A stretch of DNA of 52,075 bases from Polyangium jinanense (GTDB lineage: Bacteria > Myxococcota > Polyangia > Polyangiales > Polyangiaceae). This document shows positions 17,733-25,427 of the stretch, piece by piece. The notes below the pieces were generated by a model. It was not told where the DNA came from. It worked only from the letters and a program-made list of their open reading frames with translations, and made no database searches. A program made the translations under genes and the position numbers. Position 1 is the stretch's first letter, and the number at the start of each line of letters is the position of its first letter. The DNA lies in NCBI RefSeq assembly GCF_028435365.1, contig NZ_JAGTJJ010000071.1, positions 1 through 52,075 of the forward strand, given 5' to 3'.

Positions 17733-20591
17733 ATGTTACCGTTTTTCCCATCATTCTTCGGTCAGAGAGGCAGGCGACCGTCGCTGAGCCTCCTCTCTTC
17801 TCTTTCCACCCTCGTACCCCTCACCCTCGGCGCCGCGCTCCTCTCGTCGTGCGCCGACCGGCCCGGGATGGCGGACGCGCCTGCCGCGGCCGACCGCGGG
17901 CCGGGGCTCTCGCTGCCCGGCGCCGAGCCCAGAACGCCCGCCGACCCCCTCTACCTGACCGTGGGGGCCGAGATCGGCCTCGACGCGCCGGTCCTAGGAG
18001 ACGTCGACGGCGTGAAGCAAGCCCCGGCGATCGCTTACGGCGACGGGCAGTACCTCGTCGTATGGGAGGACTCGCGGGAGGCTTTCGCGGGGGAGGGCAC
18101 CATCAACGTCCCCCTCTACGCCGCGCGCGTGGCGCTGGACGGGACGCCGCTCGATTCGCCGGCCTTCCGCATCGGCCGGGGGAGCAAGCCGGCCGTCGCC
18201 TCCGACGGCTCGGGCTTCCTCGTGACCTTCGCGGGCGCTCCCGGCGCCGCCTGCAACCAGTGCGGCGTCCGCCTGGACGCGAGTGGCGCGATCCTCGACG
18301 CCACCCCCCTCACGATCGCCGCGACAGGCTGGCTCGGCTCCCCGCCGGCCCTCGCCTGGAACGGCGCCGCCTATCAGGCTGTGTGGCCCTGCACCAACAA
18401 CAGCCACATCTGCGCCGCGCAGATCACGCCGGCCGGCGTCGTCGGGCCCATGGTCACGGTGCCCATCAAGCTCAACCCCTACCCTGCCCGCCCCCTCCGC
18501 CCCCTGCGCGTGGCCTCCGACGGCACGGGCTCCCTGGTGCTCGGCTGGAGCCAAGGATTCGAGCTCAGCGCCATCCGCCTCGACGCGCAGGGCGCGCCCG
18601 TCGAGGCAGCGCCGTTCCCCGTCGGCCCGATCAGCTCCAATTCGTACACCGACGACCTCGCCCTCACCTTCGATGGGATCAGCTATGTGGCAGCCTGGTC
18701 GAATGAGGACTTCGCGCAGAACGTCAGCGTTGTCTCCGCCGCCCGCGTCACGAGCGCCGGGGCCGTGCTCGACCCTGGCGGGATCGTCCTCGATATGCTG
18801 TCGCCGGGGGAGCCGGGCACCCATCTCGCCATCGCCTCCGACGGCGGCGTCACCACCGTGTTCTGGCGGGTGTGGACGGAAACGGACGATTTCACCCCGA
18901 TGCGCGCCGCGCGGCTGAGCTCGGGGGGGGTCCCCCTCGACGCCGCTCCGCTCGACGTCGGGAAAGGGCGGGATCTCGCGGCGGCGGCCAGCGGCGGCGA
19001 GGCGCTGCTGATCTTCGCGGACGGGCTGTTCGACTACGAGCTCATCCACACGAACCTGCGCGCGAGGCGCGTCGCGGCGGACGGCACGCTGCCGGCGCCG
19101 CCGAGCCGCGTCGCCACCGGCACGAACGGGCAGCAAGGACCCGCGCTCGCCTTCGACGGGACGAATTACTTCGCCGTCTGGACTGACACGCGCGCGGGCG
19201 GGATGGGCGGCGTGTTCGGCGCGCGGGTCGCGCCGGACGGCCAGATCCTCGATCCCAATGGCATCGAGGTCGTGCCTGGCATTCCGAGCGAGCCTGGCGA
19301 TACGGGCTTGTACCGGTATGCGTACCGCGTCGGCTTCGACGGGACGAATTTCATCGTGTTGTCGGAGACGACCGATTACCACCCTCAAGGGTGCGGCGGC
19401 TGGTCCACCGTCACCCGGGTGAGCCCGGGGGGAGCGGTGCTCGGTGAAGTCGGCCTGTTCGGGGTCGCTTGCACGACGTTCAAGATGGCGAACAGTCCTG
19501 CCGGCTCGTTATTCATCGCTTTCGACGAGTACGTTTCCTTCACCACGGTCGCGGCGTTCCTGAATGACCAGGGCGTGGTGAGCGGACCGTTCACCATCGA
19601 TCTCCCGGACGTCTACTCCGTTCCCGTGGCGTTCTCGTTCGACGGCACGAATCACCTCGCGACGTACGGAATGGGGAGCAGCCTCGGCGGGGCGCGGATG
19701 AGCCCCACGGGCACGCTGGTGGACACGGCGCTCTTCCCCATCGCATCGTCCGCCGCGCCTCTGGTCGAGCACCCGGTGGCGGCCGTCTTCGACGGGCAGA
19801 ACCACGTGGTGGTGTGGGTCTCGAAGGATGGCGGCGGCGCCCACGTCCTGCGCGGCGCGCGCGTCAGCCCCGCCGGGACCGTGCTCGATCCGGACGGGTT
19901 CGTGATCGCGCCGATCGTGAATGGGTGCGGCGACTCCGAGCCGAAGGCTTTCCCCTCGGCTGCATTCGACGGGCAGCGCATCGTGGTGACCTGGCGCGAG
20001 CGCGAGGCCACGGCAGCGGGGTGCGAGGTGGCGCTGCGCGGCGTGGAGATGAGCCCCGCGGGCATGGTCGAGCCGGTGTTCACGGTGGCGCCTCCGGGGT
20101 TGGACACCCGCCCGACGGGGCTGGCCTCGGACGGCACGGGCAAGACGCTGGCGCTCTACAGCCGGTTCATGCTGGGCGCGCCGTTCGACAGCTACCGAGT
20201 TCGTGGCCGCATCCTCGGTGAAATGGGTGGCAGCGGCGGCGCGGGCGGCGCTGGTGGTAGCGGCGGCGATGGCGGCAGCGGCGGCGCGGGCGGCAGCGGC
20301 GGCGCAGGCGGCGCAGGCGGCGCGGGCGGCAGCGGCGGCGGTGGCGGCAGCGGCGGCGCGGGCGGCAGCGGCGGCGGTGGCGGCAGCGGCGGCCCAGGCA
20401 GCGCAAGCGGCAGCAGCGCAAGCGGCAGCGGCGGCGCGGGCGGCGGCGGTCACGGCCATGGTTGCAGCTTCCGCGCGGCTGGCGACTCCGCCGGAGACGC
20501 GTCCCTCCTCGGCCTCGCCTTTGCTGGCCTACTCGCCCTCCGGCGCCGCTCCGTCTCCAGCCGAGCGCACTCCGAGCGCCGTATCGACTGA
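17733..20591 (+). CDS. Secreted propeller-like protein with lipobox and MYXO-CTERM-like tail
   Basis: From ATG 17733 the protein has 952 residues. The N-terminus is a long signal with lipobox LLSSC (Cys40). The body is a series of ~60-residue blocks with the pattern 'APAIAYGDGQYLVVWEDSR / VALDGTPLD', a repeated beta-sheet pattern typical of propellers. A Gly/Ser/Ala linker (DNA ~20226-20450) precedes the C-terminus. The end reads GCSFRAAG, a hydrophobic helix LLGLAFAGLLAL, then RRR. That is the layout of the MYXO-CTERM sorting tail, which is cut and anchored at its Cys. The protein is therefore surface-bound. Having both a lipobox and this tail is odd. Confidence 0.85.
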   Translation: MLPFFPSFFGQRGRRPSLSLLSSLSTLVPLTLGAALLSSCADRPGMADAPAAADRGPGLSLPGAEPRTPADPLYLTVGAEIGLDAPVLGDVDGVKQAPAIAYGDGQYLVVWEDSREAFAGEGTINVPLYAARVALDGTPLDSPAFRIGRGSKPAVASDGSGFLVTFAGAPGAACNQCGVRLDASGAILDATPLTIAATGWLGSPPALAWNGAAYQAVWPCTNNSHICAAQITPAGVVGPMVTVPIKLNPYPARPLRPLRVASDGTGSLVLGWSQGFELSAIRLDAQGAPVEAAPFPVGPISSNSYTDDLALTFDGISYVAAWSNEDFAQNVSVVSAARVTSAGAVLDPGGIVLDMLSPGEPGTHLAIASDGGVTTVFWRVWTETDDFTPMRAARLSSGGVPLDAAPLDVGKGRDLAAAASGGEALLIFADGLFDYELIHTNLRARRVAADGTLPAPPSRVATGTNGQQGPALAFDGTNYFAVWTDTRAGGMGGVFGARVAPDGQILDPNGIEVVPGIPSEPGDTGLYRYAYRVGFDGTNFIVLSETTDYHPQGCGGWSTVTRVSPGGAVLGEVGLFGVACTTFKMANSPAGSLFIAFDEYVSFTTVAAFLNDQGVVSGPFTIDLPDVYSVPVAFSFDGTNHLATYGMGSSLGGARMSPTGTLVDTALFPIASSAAPLVEHPVAAVFDGQNHVVVWVSKDGGGAHVLRGARVSPAGTVLDPDGFVIAPIVNGCGDSEPKAFPSAAFDGQRIVVTWREREATAAGCEVALRGVEMSPAGMVEPVFTVAPPGLDTRPTGLASDGTGKTLALYSRFMLGAPFDSYRVRGRILGEMGGSGGAGGAGGSGGDGGSGGAGGSGGAGGAGGAGGSGGGGGSGGAGGSGGGGGSGGPGSASGSSASGSGGAGGGGHGHGCSFRAAGDSAGDASLLGLAFAGLLALRRRSVSSRAHSERRID
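20226..20450 (+). repeat. Gly-Gly-Ser-Gly-Gly-Ala coding repeat
   Basis: This is a low-complexity GGCGGC-type repeat with 9- to 12-bp periods inside the preceding gene, encoding the Gly-rich linker before its sorting tail. The reverse strand is open as poly-Ala. It is likely to vary in length between strains. Confidence 0.85.
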
Positions 20592-20710
20592 TTGCATCTC
20601 TCCCGCAGTCCCACATCCGCGAGCTCGGGCAGCTTGTGCAGCCTCGCGACGTCGATCTTCGGCAGCTCTTCCTGGATCTGGCGGAGCATGGGGTTGGCGC
20701 CCGGGAAGGG
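20592..20710 (-). pseudogene. Possible gene fragment (minus strand)
   Basis: The minus strand reads NPMLRQIQEELPKIDVARL followed by HKLPELADVGLRE. Amphipathic, helix-like coding character then ends at a stop near 20592. It has neither a start nor a recognisable family and runs out into the tandem repeat on its 5' side. I take it as the remaining C-terminus of a lost gene. Confidence 0.35.
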
Positions 20711-20717
20711 TCAACCC

Positions 20718-20927
20718 GTTCGTGAGCCCCAAGCGTTCGTGCGGCGGAAGGGTCGACCGGTTCGCGAGCCCGAAACGTTCGTGCGGCGGAAGGGTCGACC
20801 GGTTCGCGATCCCGAAACGTTCGTGCGGCGGAAGGGTTGACCGGTTCACGGGCCCGAAACGTTCGTGCGGCGGAAGGGTCGATCGGTTCACGGGCCCGAA
20901 ACGTTCGTGCGGCGGAAGGGTCGATCG
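20718..20927. repeat. 42-bp tandem repeat, five copies
   Basis: Five full 42-bp units (20718, 20760, 20802, 20844, 20886) start with GTTCGCGAGCCCGAAACGTT-like sequence and share GTGCGGCGGAAGGGTCGA, with 1-5 changes each and partial units at both sides. Because 42 is divisible by three it stays open in several frames (minus strand: a 14-residue STLPPHERFG repeat). There are no spacers, so it is not a CRISPR. Confidence 0.9.
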
Positions 20928-20951
20928 GTGCGCGCGCCCCAACAAGAGCGC

Positions 20952-20984
20952 CCCGCCGCAGCAGCCCGAGGCTGCTGCGGCGGG
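20952..20984. terminator. 15-bp perfect hairpin with CGA loop
   Basis: A perfect 15-bp stem (20952-20966 with 20970-20984) has a three-base loop. It resembles the members of the 17277-17435 array. A smaller hairpin, CGAGCTCGC-TC-GCGAGCTCG, follows at 21052-21071. There is no T-run, so a terminator role is a guess. Confidence 0.45.
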
Positions 20985-21129
20985 AGCGGGAAGGGAGGTC
21001 ACTCCGGGATCGGGGTACCCGGGAGCGGGCAGTCCGCATGGTTTGCCGCGTCGAGCTCGCTCGCGAGCTCGAGCATGGGCCGGACTGTCTGAAGGAAGGC
21101 CGTCGAGCCGCCGACGCAGCGGGTCCGGG

Positions 21130-21158
21130 TTGACAGAGACGCATGATGACAATAATAT
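21130..21158 (+). promoter_or_regulatory. Sigma-70-type promoter of the SDR-MFS operon
   Basis: A consensus -35 TTGACA (21130-21135) is followed after 17 bp by -10 TAATAT (21153-21158). This is an unusually good match for so GC-rich a genome and lies ~95 bp upstream of the SDR start. Confidence 0.75.
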
Positions 21159-21172
21159 GATGATCATCATAT
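21155..21172. promoter_or_regulatory. 18-bp perfect palindrome, probable repressor operator
   Basis: ATATGATGATCATCATAT is a perfect palindrome that overlaps the -10 box. A repressor bound here (TetR- or MarR-like in size) would block the promoter. No regulator gene is adjacent, so the protein must be encoded elsewhere. Confidence 0.7.
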
Positions 21173-21252
21173 GTTGGCGCCTACCTGTGGACGTCGGCGC
21201 CACGCCTCGTGCTGTCAAAAGTAAGAAACGCAACCATCACGCGGAAGTAACC

Positions 21253-21954
21253 ATGAACATCCAGAACGCGACCGTCTTCATCACCGGCGCCAACCGCGGT
21301 ATCGGCTTGGCCTTCGCGAAGGCCGTCCTCGAGCGCGGGGCGCGCAAGGTCTACGCCGCCGCGCGTAACCCCTCGAGCATCGAGCTCGCAGGCGTGACGC
21401 CCGTGAAGCTGGACGTGACCTCGCCCGAGGACGTGAGCGCCGCGGCTGCGGCCGCGACCGACACCACACTCGTCATCAACAACGCTGGCATCGCCACGTT
21501 CGGTAGCTTCAACACCCCCGAGGCCGAGACCGTGTTGCGCCGCCACCTGGAGACCAACCTTTTCGGCGTGCTCCGCGTCAGCCAGGCGTTCGCGCCCGTG
21601 CTTTCGCGCAACGGCGGCGGCGCCTTGCTCAACGTGGCCTCCGTCGCAAGCTGGCTCTCGAGCCCGACCCTGGCCAACTACGCCGTGTCGAAAGCCGCGC
21701 TGTGGAGCTTGAGCAACGCACTACGCAACGACCTGCGCCCGCAGGGCACCCAGGTGCTGACGCTGCACATGGGCTTCGTCGACACCGACCTGGCCCACGG
21801 CATCAGCGCGCCCAAGGCCACTCCCGAGGACATCGTCGCCCGCGCCCTCGATGCGCTGGAAGCTGGCGAAAGCGAGGTGCTCGCCGATGAACGCACCCGC
21901 GAGGTCAAGCGCAACCTGAGCGCAGAGCCCGCCATCTACCTGGTCCCGCGGTGA
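21253..21954 (+). CDS. Short-chain dehydrogenase/reductase (classical SDR)
   Basis: The protein has 233 residues from ATG 21253. It has the NAD(P) motif TGANRGIG, the structural NNAG, the active-site Ser in NVASVASW and YAVSK with catalytic Tyr and Lys. It is a cytoplasmic oxidoreductase; its substrate cannot be read from sequence. The stop overlaps the GTG of the MFS gene (GTGA), so they are co-translated. Expression is likely controlled by the palindrome over its promoter, which suggests induction by a small molecule that the operon modifies and exports. Confidence 0.93.
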   Translation: MNIQNATVFITGANRGIGLAFAKAVLERGARKVYAAARNPSSIELAGVTPVKLDVTSPEDVSAAAAAATDTTLVINNAGIATFGSFNTPEAETVLRRHLETNLFGVLRVSQAFAPVLSRNGGGALLNVASVASWLSSPTLANYAVSKAALWSLSNALRNDLRPQGTQVLTLHMGFVDTDLAHGISAPKATPEDIVARALDALEAGESEVLADERTREVKRNLSAEPAIYLVPR

Positions 21955-23369
21955 CACCCATGGTCGCCACGGCAACCACCACCGACGCTGCCCCCGACGC
22001 TGCCCCCGACGCCCCGTGGCGCGTGTTCTGGATCGCGAGCGTCGCCGCATTCCTCGTGTCGCTCGACACGACGATGCTGTTCTCCGCGTTCGACGCGCTA
22101 CGCCACAGCTTCGGCCACGCCACGGCGGCGGAGCTGTCATGGGTGCTCAATGCGTACACCGTCGTGTACGCCGCAATGCTGATTCCCGCGGGAGGGCTCG
22201 CGGATACGCATGGGCGCAAGCGCGTGTTTTTGGTCGGCGTCGCGTTGTTCCTCGCTGCGTCGGCGGCGTGCGGGCTTTCTTCCAGCGTCTCGCTCCTGGT
22301 GGCCGCCCGCGTCGTCCAGGCCGTTGGCGCGGCGCTGCTGACGCCGGCTTCGCTCTCGATCGTCATCGCGGCCTTTCCCTCCGAACGGCGTGCGATCGTC
22401 GTGAGCCTCTGGGGCGCCGTGGGTGGCCTCGCCGCGGCCGTCGGGCCGAGCCTCGGCAGCTTCATCACCGACGTGGCGGGTTGGCCGTGGGCCTTCTACA
22501 TCAATCTCCCGCTGGGCGCGCTCGCGCTCTGGCGTGGTGCCGCGCGCCTCGACGAATCCGCCCCGAGCCTTTCGCGAAGGCGCGTGGATGGCGTGGGTAT
22601 GGCGCTGCTGATGCTGTGCGTAGGCGCGCTCGCGCTGGCCATCGTCGAGACCGAGTCTCCATCACGCACGCGCGGAGAGCTCGCGGCCATCGCCGTCACG
22701 GGCGTCGCGGCCGGCGCGGCCTTCATTGCGTGGTCGCGGCACAGCCGTGCGCCGCTCGTGGATCTCGCGCTCTTCGAGAATCGGACCTACCGCCACGTCA
22801 ACGCAGCGACGTTTGCCTTCGGCGCTGCGTTTTCGATGATGTTTCTCGGCTTCTTTTTCTACATGCGCGGCATCTGGGGCTACTCGCTGCCGCTGGCCGG
22901 CGTGGCCGTGACGCCGGGGCCGCTTTTGGTCGTCCCGACGGCCATCTTCTGTGGTCGTCAGGCTGCACGCCTCGGCCACCGCCGCTTCCTCGTCGGCGGC
23001 TCGTTGCTGTACGCCGCGAGCAGCCTGTGGTTCATGCTCGTACCGGGGCCGCAGCCGAACTACGTACTGCATTGGCTGCCAGGATTGTTGATGAGCGGCG
23101 CGGCCGTGGGCCTGGTGTTGCCGTCCCTCTCCGCCGCGGCCGTGAGCCGATTGCCCCCGGCGCATTACGCGGTGGGAAGCGCGGTGAACCAAGCGACACG
23201 GCAGATCGGCTCGGTGCTCGGCGTCGCGATCGCGGTCACGCTGCTCGGTCACGCGGCGCTCGCGCGGGCGGACTTCAACCGACTTTACGGTCTGCACATC
23301 GTGCTCGCACTGATCACCGGGCTTCTGTGCTTGGGCGTCGATACCCGGCCAGCCGCGCGAGGGACGTGA
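21951..23369 (+). CDS. MFS drug-efflux transporter, DHA2/EmrB-QacA-like
   Basis: The protein has 472 residues. GTG 21951 overlaps the SDR stop; ATG 21960 is an alternative start. It has about 14 hydrophobic segments. The early motif WVLNAYTVVYAAMLIPAGGLAD is followed by GRKRVF (motif A) and by motif C-like residues AVGPSLGSFI. These proteins expel hydrophobic drugs, dyes or antibiotics using the proton gradient. Coupling with an oxidoreductase under one operator suggests a detoxification or self-resistance cassette. Confidence 0.9.
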   Translation: MTPMVATATTTDAAPDAAPDAPWRVFWIASVAAFLVSLDTTMLFSAFDALRHSFGHATAAELSWVLNAYTVVYAAMLIPAGGLADTHGRKRVFLVGVALFLAASAACGLSSSVSLLVAARVVQAVGAALLTPASLSIVIAAFPSERRAIVVSLWGAVGGLAAAVGPSLGSFITDVAGWPWAFYINLPLGALALWRGAARLDESAPSLSRRRVDGVGMALLMLCVGALALAIVETESPSRTRGELAAIAVTGVAAGAAFIAWSRHSRAPLVDLALFENRTYRHVNAATFAFGAAFSMMFLGFFFYMRGIWGYSLPLAGVAVTPGPLLVVPTAIFCGRQAARLGHRRFLVGGSLLYAASSLWFMLVPGPQPNYVLHWLPGLLMSGAAVGLVLPSLSAAAVSRLPPAHYAVGSAVNQATRQIGSVLGVAIAVTLLGHAALARADFNRLYGLHIVLALITGLLCLGVDTRPAARGT

Positions 23370-23383
23370 CCCTTACGGGGTCA
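23367..23383. terminator. Weak hairpin between convergent operons
   Basis: TGACCC (starting at the MFS stop) pairs with GGGTCA around a five-base loop. It lies in the 70-bp space between convergent operons. With no T-run, its role as a terminator is uncertain. Confidence 0.3.
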
Positions 23384-23441
23384 GCATGATCGGCGTCTTC
23401 GCTTCCGCTCGTCAGCGATTCGATCTACGCCTGCTCTGCGC

Positions 23442-24020
23442 TCACTCGTCGATCCGGACCCGGATCACGATGCCGCCGATGACGTCGCCGACCCGGAAAT
23501 CCTTCCGCAGACTGTCCGGGTGATCGTTGTGGCACTTGACGCAAGCCTCGACGACGCCCTTGTCGGGGTAATACGCGGAAAAATACTTCTTACCGCCGAG
23601 CGTCTCCTCGGTGTAATGGCTCTTCCCCGTCTCGGCGACCCGCCGGAGGCCGACCTTTTCGCTCTCCGTGCGCGGACCGTTCTGCTTGTTGATCGGCCAC
23701 TGCGAGAGGAGCGCATAGCTGAAGAGCGCGTCCTTGGACTGGCTGATCGTCTCGGCGCTCATGCGGAGCATCTGCGCGGGCAAGGGCAGCACCTTCTCCT
23801 CGCGGAAATGTTCCTTGGCCTCCATGATCCGCTCTTGATACTGAAGCCGGTCGACGACCTCCCTCGTGTAGGCCTCGCGATTGGCGGAGATCGCCGCGAA
23901 GAGCGCGTCGGTCATCTCCTGCGGCGTGAGCTTGCCGTCGCCACGCCCGCCGCCGCACCCCGAAGAGGCGAGCACGGACAGACCCAGCAAAAGACAGGTG
24001 ACCTTTTTGATCCGCTTCAC
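23442..24020 (-). CDS. Tll0287-like (DUF3365) single-heme lipoprotein
   Basis: The protein has 192 residues from GTG 24020, which overlaps the TGA of the gene before it (GTGA). The signal peptide ends in lipobox ASSGC. The body fits the Tll0287/DUF3365 heme domain, with ALFAAISANREAYTREVV near the start and YFSAYYPDKGVVEACVKCHNDH with a c-type heme site CVKCH. It should be an extracytoplasmic, membrane-anchored cytochrome. As the last gene of the molybdoenzyme operon it probably carries electrons for, or senses the redox state of, that complex. Confidence 0.85.
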   Translation of the reverse strand: MKRIKKVTCLLLGLSVLASSGCGGGRGDGKLTPQEMTDALFAAISANREAYTREVVDRLQYQERIMEAKEHFREEKVLPLPAQMLRMSAETISQSKDALFSYALLSQWPINKQNGPRTESEKVGLRRVAETGKSHYTEETLGGKKYFSAYYPDKGVVEACVKCHNDHPDSLRKDFRVGDVIGGIVIRVRIDE

Positions 24021-24289
24021 GACGCGCCTACCCTCCGATCTCTCCGCGGAGACGAGGCGCGCCGTCGCTCCTCCTGCCGCCTGCGATCGAAGGAGAGCGC
24101 GTGCCGGCAGAGCAGCGCATTGACGAGGGCGAGGACGCAGGAAGCGACGAACGCGGCCTGGGGCGTCACGACGTCGTTGCTGTAGAGGGCCTCGAGCGAG
24201 GCCGCGACGAGCCATAGCTGGATGGCGGAGAGGATGCCGATCATCGCGTTGACGCCCGAGAAAAGCGTCGAACCCTGGCCGGAGAGCAC
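24017..24289 (-). CDS. Small two-helix membrane protein (DUF6755-like)
   Basis: The protein has 90 residues. GTG 24289 shares one base with the stop of the Rieske gene, and its own stop overlaps the next start. Two membrane helices (ILSAIQLWLVAASLEALY and AAFVASCVLALVNALL) are followed by an Arg-rich tail. It resembles DUF6755 proteins from memory; this needs a profile check. It is probably an accessory membrane subunit of the redox complex. Confidence 0.7.
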   Translation of the reverse strand: MLSGQGSTLFSGVNAMIGILSAIQLWLVAASLEALYSNDVVTPQAAFVASCVLALVNALLCRHALSFDRRRQEERRRASSPRRDRRVGAS

Positions 24290-24804
24290 TAGCTGTCCCT
24301 CCCGACGGCGAAGACATCGTCGCCGCGCTGCTCGATCCATACCCGAGGCAGGCGCCGCAAAGGCGGGCCTCCGACGGGACGGCCGTCGTTCACGTCGAAG
24401 CGCCCTCGGTGGCACGGGCAAAGGAACTCGTCCTCTCGCGGCTGGTGCACGACGGCGCAGGAGAGGTGCGTGCAGACCTGCGAATACGCGCGCAAGGACC
24501 CACTCTGCGTGCGCACGAGGATACAAGGGTCCTCGTCCGTCGGATATCGGAAGAGCATGGAGCCGCCCGTCGGGAGATCGGAGGCCTTGCCGATCCGCGC
24601 CTCCTCGCCTATCTGCGCCGGTTTTCGCACCCAGCGGGCGACGGCGGCGATGGCCCCGTTGACGAGGACGAGCAGCGCCGAGCCGATGGTCAGCGATTTC
24701 GCGAATTCGCGCCGCGCGACATATCGATCGTCCAGCGTGCCGATGGGAAAATCCTCACGCCAGCGCTCTTGCCCGCCCTCGCTCGTGTCGTCGTTTTCCG
24801 CCAT
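24289..24804 (-). CDS. Rieske [2Fe-2S] protein with N-terminal membrane anchor
   Basis: The protein has 171 residues from ATG 24804. A twin-arginine-like start (RREFAK) is followed by one membrane helix (SALLVLVNGAIAAVARW), typical of Rieske proteins exported folded by Tat. The cluster ligands are Cys111-x-His113 and Cys129-x2-His132, with Cys116 and Cys131 placed for the usual disulfide. It would pass electrons at the outer face of the membrane, probably between a quinol site and the heme proteins. It overlaps its neighbours on both sides. Confidence 0.92.
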   Translation of the reverse strand: MAENDDTSEGGQERWREDFPIGTLDDRYVARREFAKSLTIGSALLVLVNGAIAAVARWVRKPAQIGEEARIGKASDLPTGGSMLFRYPTDEDPCILVRTQSGSLRAYSQVCTHLSCAVVHQPREDEFLCPCHRGRFDVNDGRPVGGPPLRRLPRVWIEQRGDDVFAVGRDS

Positions 24805-25427
24805 CAGCCGTCCTCCGAAAGCAGCGCCGCCACGTCGTCCGGCTCGGCCACCTTCGGCCGGCCGCCGAGCTCGATGAGATCCACGTGCACGCGGTCTCGC
24901 CCGCGCGGCACGACGACAGAAACCTTGGTCCGGACCTCCTCGCCCTCGCCGAAGACCCAATGGTTCAATGCGGAGCCACGCCGCGTCCGCTCGAATTCGT
25001 CGATCGTCATGTACGACAGCGCCTGCGAAGGACAAACCGTCGCGCACATCGGCTTCTTGCCGATGCTGGTGCGGTCGTAGCAGAGATCGCATTTCATCAT
25101 CTGATCGATCTCGGCGAAATACTTCGGCACGCCGAAGGGACAGGCGAGCACGCAATTCGAGCAGCCGATGCAACGAGGCGCGAGCGCGCTTTGCACGACG
25201 CCGTCCGGGGTCTTCTTGATGGCGTCGGCGGGGCAGACGCGCGCGCAGATCGGGTCCTCGCAGTGCATGCACACCTGCGGCGCCGTCTGCACGCTGTCGC
25301 GGCGGCGGATGGTCTCGAGGTGGATCATCGCCTGCCCCTTGTGGGTATCGCACTCCTCGCAGGCCTGCACGCAAGCCTGGCAGCCGATGCAACGTGCGTA
25401 ATCGATGAAGAGCACTCGCTCGCTCAA
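24804..25427 (-). CDS. Ferredoxin-type subunit with four [4Fe-4S] clusters
   Basis: The protein has 207 residues. The start is TTG 25427, chosen because a GAGAGGGGG ribosome site lies four bases upstream and TTGA overlaps the previous stop; GTG 25415 is less likely. It has four Cys groups: C13-x2-C-x2-C-x3-C; then [26 protein letters not shown]; and CDLCY with CATVCP. This is the HycB/DmsB/NrfC electron-transfer subunit type. It has no signal, so it works in the cytoplasm beside the catalytic subunit. Confidence 0.93.
   Translation of the reverse strand: MSERVLFIDYARCIGCQACVQACEECDTHKGQAMIHLETIRRRDSVQTAPQVCMHCEDPICARVCPADAIKKTPDGVVQSALAPRCIGCSNCVLACPFGVPKYFAEIDQMMKCDLCYDRTSIGKKPMCATVCPSQALSYMTIDEFERTRRGSALNHWVFGEGEEVRTKVSVVVPRGRDRVHVDLIELGGRPKVAEPDDVAALLSEDG

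Noticed and set aside
17994..19388. 464-codon minus-strand frame
   Set aside because: It is a shadow of the plus-strand propeller gene, with Arg/Ala/Asp composition only.
20718..20927. CRISPR array
   Set aside because: The units are contiguous without unique spacers and differ slightly from each other.
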